From Pseudomonadota bacterium (GTDB lineage: Bacteria; Pseudomonadota; Gammaproteobacteria; Burkholderiales; Thiobacillaceae), in the NCBI GenBank assembly GCA_021847385.1, contig JAJZTV010000118.1, positions 1 to 6,404 of the forward strand: DNA of 6,404 nt. The letters are read 5' to 3'. The position numbers were made by a program, and so were the translations under genes. Shown in pieces: positions 4,850-6,404 of this stretch (position 1 is its first letter; every line of letters begins with the position of its first letter). The notes beneath the pieces were generated by a model, which ran no database searches, was not told the DNA's origin, and worked only from the letters and a program-made list of their open reading frames with translations.

Positions 4850-5383
4850 TCAGCGCGCCGCCTTCGGGCTCTCGAACAAGGTGTAGGACAGGCTCAACCA
4901 AGTCATATCCTTGGGTGCATCCTTATCCAACACGAACAGCACCGGTAGCTTGCGCTTTTCATGCGGCTGCAACACCTGCTCGCGGAAGCAGAAGCACTCG
5001 ATCTTCTTGAAATACTTCGCCGCCAGTTGCGGGCTGTAGCTCGGGATGGATTGAGTGGCCAGAACGCGGTCACTCAGGTTCTCCACCTCATACTCCGTCT
5101 GCGCCAATTCACCGGGATGCACGTTCATCGGCTTGCTCGGCGCGATCAGGCGCACCGGCACGGATGCAGGGACATTGGCCAACATCTGCACATTGACCAC
5201 CCGGGAATAATCCACCTGGGTGTTCTTTGCCAGCGCCTGCACCTCGCCCCGGTTCAGTCCGGTCAGATCGCAGAGCACGTTGTACAAAGGCACCATGGCG
5301 TAACCGAAGCCGAACATGCCGACCGACACCAGCAACAGGCGGCGCAGCAGCACTTGGTTGGCGCGATCGGCCGCTACCGTCAC
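4850..5383 (-). CDS. ctaG: Cytochrome c oxidase assembly protein CtaG/Cox11
   Basis: A protein of 177 residues that delivers copper to the Cu(B) site of subunit I. It has one N-terminal helix (about 12-33) and a periplasmic beta-sandwich domain. Cys38 lies in LYNVLCDLTGLN, just after the helix, and the copper-binding C-F-C motif is at 130-132 (FKKIECFCFREQ). The SLSYTLF ending (164-170) and PSYSPQLAAKYF (114-125) are typical of the family. All three cysteines expected for Cox11 are present. The start is GTG at 5383, and GTGA overlaps the stop of the microprotein gene by 4 nt, so the two are likely translationally coupled. This is the Cox11-type CtaG, not the unrelated CtaG of Bacillus. Confidence 0.95.
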   Translation of the reverse strand: MTVAADRANQVLLRRLLLVSVGMFGFGYAMVPLYNVLCDLTGLNRGEVQALAKNTQVDYSRVVNVQMLANVPASVPVRLIAPSKPMNVHPGELAQTEYEVENLSDRVLATQSIPSYSPQLAAKYFKKIECFCFREQVLQPHEKRKLPVLFVLDKDAPKDMTWLSLSYTLFESPKAAR

Positions 5384-5478
5384 TTGACGTAGCCCAGCAA
5401 GGTCAGGACGAACAGGCCCACGGGGATCAACGCCAGCAGCAGAGCCAGACGGATGTTCTTGGCGCGGGCCTTATCCAT
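5380..5478 (-). CDS. Cytochrome oxidase small assembly protein, 32-residue membrane microprotein
   Basis: A 32-residue peptide, MDKARAKNIR then one hydrophobic helix (about 11-29, LALLLALIPVGLFVLTLLG), ending YVK. It fills the space between ctaD and ctaG exactly: its ATG shares one base with the ctaD stop (TAATG at 5480-5476) and its TGA overlaps the ctaG GTG start by 4 nt. Such a tiny basic-plus-helix protein at this point is common in betaproteobacterial cox clusters, where it is annotated as a small oxidase assembly protein. A longer open frame continues upstream of this ATG but is a shadow of ctaD. The molecular role is unknown. Confidence 0.8.
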   Translation of the reverse strand: MDKARAKNIRLALLLALIPVGLFVLTLLGYVK

Positions 5479-6404
5479 TACTTGACCTCCGGCGCGGTCT
5501 CGAAGGTGTGGTAAGGCGGCGGCGACGGCACGGTCCATTCCAGACCTTGCGCACCTTCCCAAACCTTGGCCTCGGCCTTCTTGCCACCGCGGATCGCCTG
5601 CACGATCACGATCAGCATCAGGATCTGGCTGGCGCCGAACATGAAACCGCCGATCGAGGAGATCTGGTTGAACTCGGTGAACTGCAGCGCGTAATCGGGG
5701 ATACGGCGCGGCATGCCGGCCATACCCAGGAAGTGCTGCGGGAAGAAGAGCACGTTGAACGAGATCATCGACAGCCAGAAGTGCCACTTGCCCAGGGTCT
5801 CGTTGTACATGTGGCCGGTCCACTTCGGCAGCCAGTAGTAGACGCCGGCGTAGATCGCGAACAGCGCGCCCGACACCAGCACATAGTGGAAGTGCGCCAC
5901 CACGTAGTAGGTATCCTGCATCTGGATGTCGATCGGCGCCATGGCCAGGACCAGGCCGGTGAAGCCGCCGATGGTGAACATGCTGACGAAGCCGATGGCG
6001 AACAGCATCGGGGTCTCGAAGGTCAGGCTGCCCTTCCACATCGTGGCCACCCAGTTGAACACCTTCACCCCGGTCGGCACCGCGATCAGCATGGTCGCGT
6101 ACATGAAGTAGAGCTGACCGGCCGTCGGCATGCCCACGGTGAACATGTGGTGGGCCCAAACCAGGAAGGACAGGATGGCGATCGACGCGGTGGCGTAGAC
6201 CATCGAGGAATAGCCGAACAACGGCTTGCGCGCGAAGGTCGGGATCACGGTCGAGACCAGGCCGAACGCCGGCAGGATCAGGATGTACACCTCGGGGTGA
6301 CCGAAGAACCAGAACACGTGCTGGAACAGCACCGGGTCACCGCCGCCGCCGGCATCGAAGAAGTGGGTGCCGAAGTTGCGGTCGGTCAGCAGCATGGTCA
6401 CCGC
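5478..6404 (-). CDS. ctaD: Cytochrome c oxidase subunit I (aa3 type), C-terminal part
   Basis: The last 308 residues of the catalytic subunit; the N-terminal part, with the first haem a ligand and the D-channel entrance, lies beyond the right edge. In the visible fragment, HPEVYILILPAFG (about 36-48) carries the Cu(B) ligand His36 and the Tyr40 that forms the His-Tyr crosslink, and the adjacent Glu38 marks the HPEVY form of type A oxidases. WAHHMFTVG (83-91) gives the other two Cu(B) histidines. VPTGVKVFNW (109-118) holds the K-channel Thr and Lys. VVAHFHYVLVSG (168-179) gives His171 and His173, ligands of haem a3 and haem a. The fragment looks intact, with no frameshift. It should be the second gene of the cluster, after ctaC outside the window, and is also called coxA. 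Confidence 0.97.
   Translation of the reverse strand, partial: AVTMLLTDRNFGTHFFDAGGGGDPVLFQHVFWFFGHPEVYILILPAFGLVSTVIPTFARKPLFGYSSMVYATASIAILSFLVWAHHMFTVGMPTAGQLYFMYATMLIAVPTGVKVFNWVATMWKGSLTFETPMLFAIGFVSMFTIGGFTGLVLAMAPIDIQMQDTYYVVAHFHYVLVSGALFAIYAGVYYWLPKWTGHMYNETLGKWHFWLSMISFNVLFFPQHFLGMAGMPRRIPDYALQFTEFNQISSIGGFMFGASQILMLIVIVQAIRGGKKAEAKVWEGAQGLEWTVPSPPPYHTFETAPEVK

Noticed and set aside
5479..6159. A second minus-strand frame extending upstream of the 32-residue gene through ctaD
   Set aside because: Arg/Asp/His-rich out-of-frame translation of ctaD; only the part after the ATG at 5478 looks like a protein.

Overview
The window is a near-complete cluster for building an aa3-type (haem-copper, type A) cytochrome c oxidase, read almost entirely on the minus strand. 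The start of a second terminal oxidase, the cbb3 type, lies at the left edge. The gene content, the high GC, the opposite-strand twin-membrane gene between ctaE and the SURF1 gene, and the small membrane proteins around ctaG match the cox clusters of Betaproteobacteria and Pseudomonas. I favour a betaproteobacterium, possibly of the Neisseriales side, but the sequence alone does not settle the genus.

Layout in the direction of transcription (right to left): 3' part of ctaD, catalytic subunit I (6404-5478, cut by the window edge); a 32-residue membrane microprotein (5478-5380); ctaG/cox11, Cu(B) delivery (5383-4850); a 57-residue DUF2970 membrane protein (4847-4674); ctaE, subunit III (4658-3807). 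These five genes overlap or sit 2-15 nt apart and look like one transcript. A GC-rich stem-loop (3769-3791) follows. A 65-residue two-helix protein (DUF2909 type) then reads on the plus strand (3600-3797). Minus-strand genes resume with a SURF1 family gene (3536-2811), a membrane-anchored thioredoxin-like CxxxC protein (2836-2276), ctaB haem O synthase (2239-1349), an Rrf2-family regulator with its own promoter (1275-823) and a Sco-type copper lipoprotein (812-225). After a 148-nt intergenic region with a good sigma70-like promoter comes the first 25 codons of a gene recognised as ccoN (76-1).

The genes work together on one enzyme. CtaB starts the haem A pathway, SURF1 helps place haem, Sco and CtaG deliver copper, and CtaD and CtaE are structural subunits. 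Points of interest: no ctaA/cox15 (haem A synthase) in the slot where it usually sits; a cysteine-bearing Rrf2 regulator inserted between ctaB and sco; the direct neighbourhood of aa3 and cbb3 oxidase genes; and a Sco-like thioredoxin protein lacking the expected copper-binding histidine. No tRNA, rRNA, CRISPR, insertion sequence or phage gene was seen, and no gap exceeds 150 nt. I see no clearly new biological system here; the novelty is in details of arrangement and in the poorly characterised small proteins.
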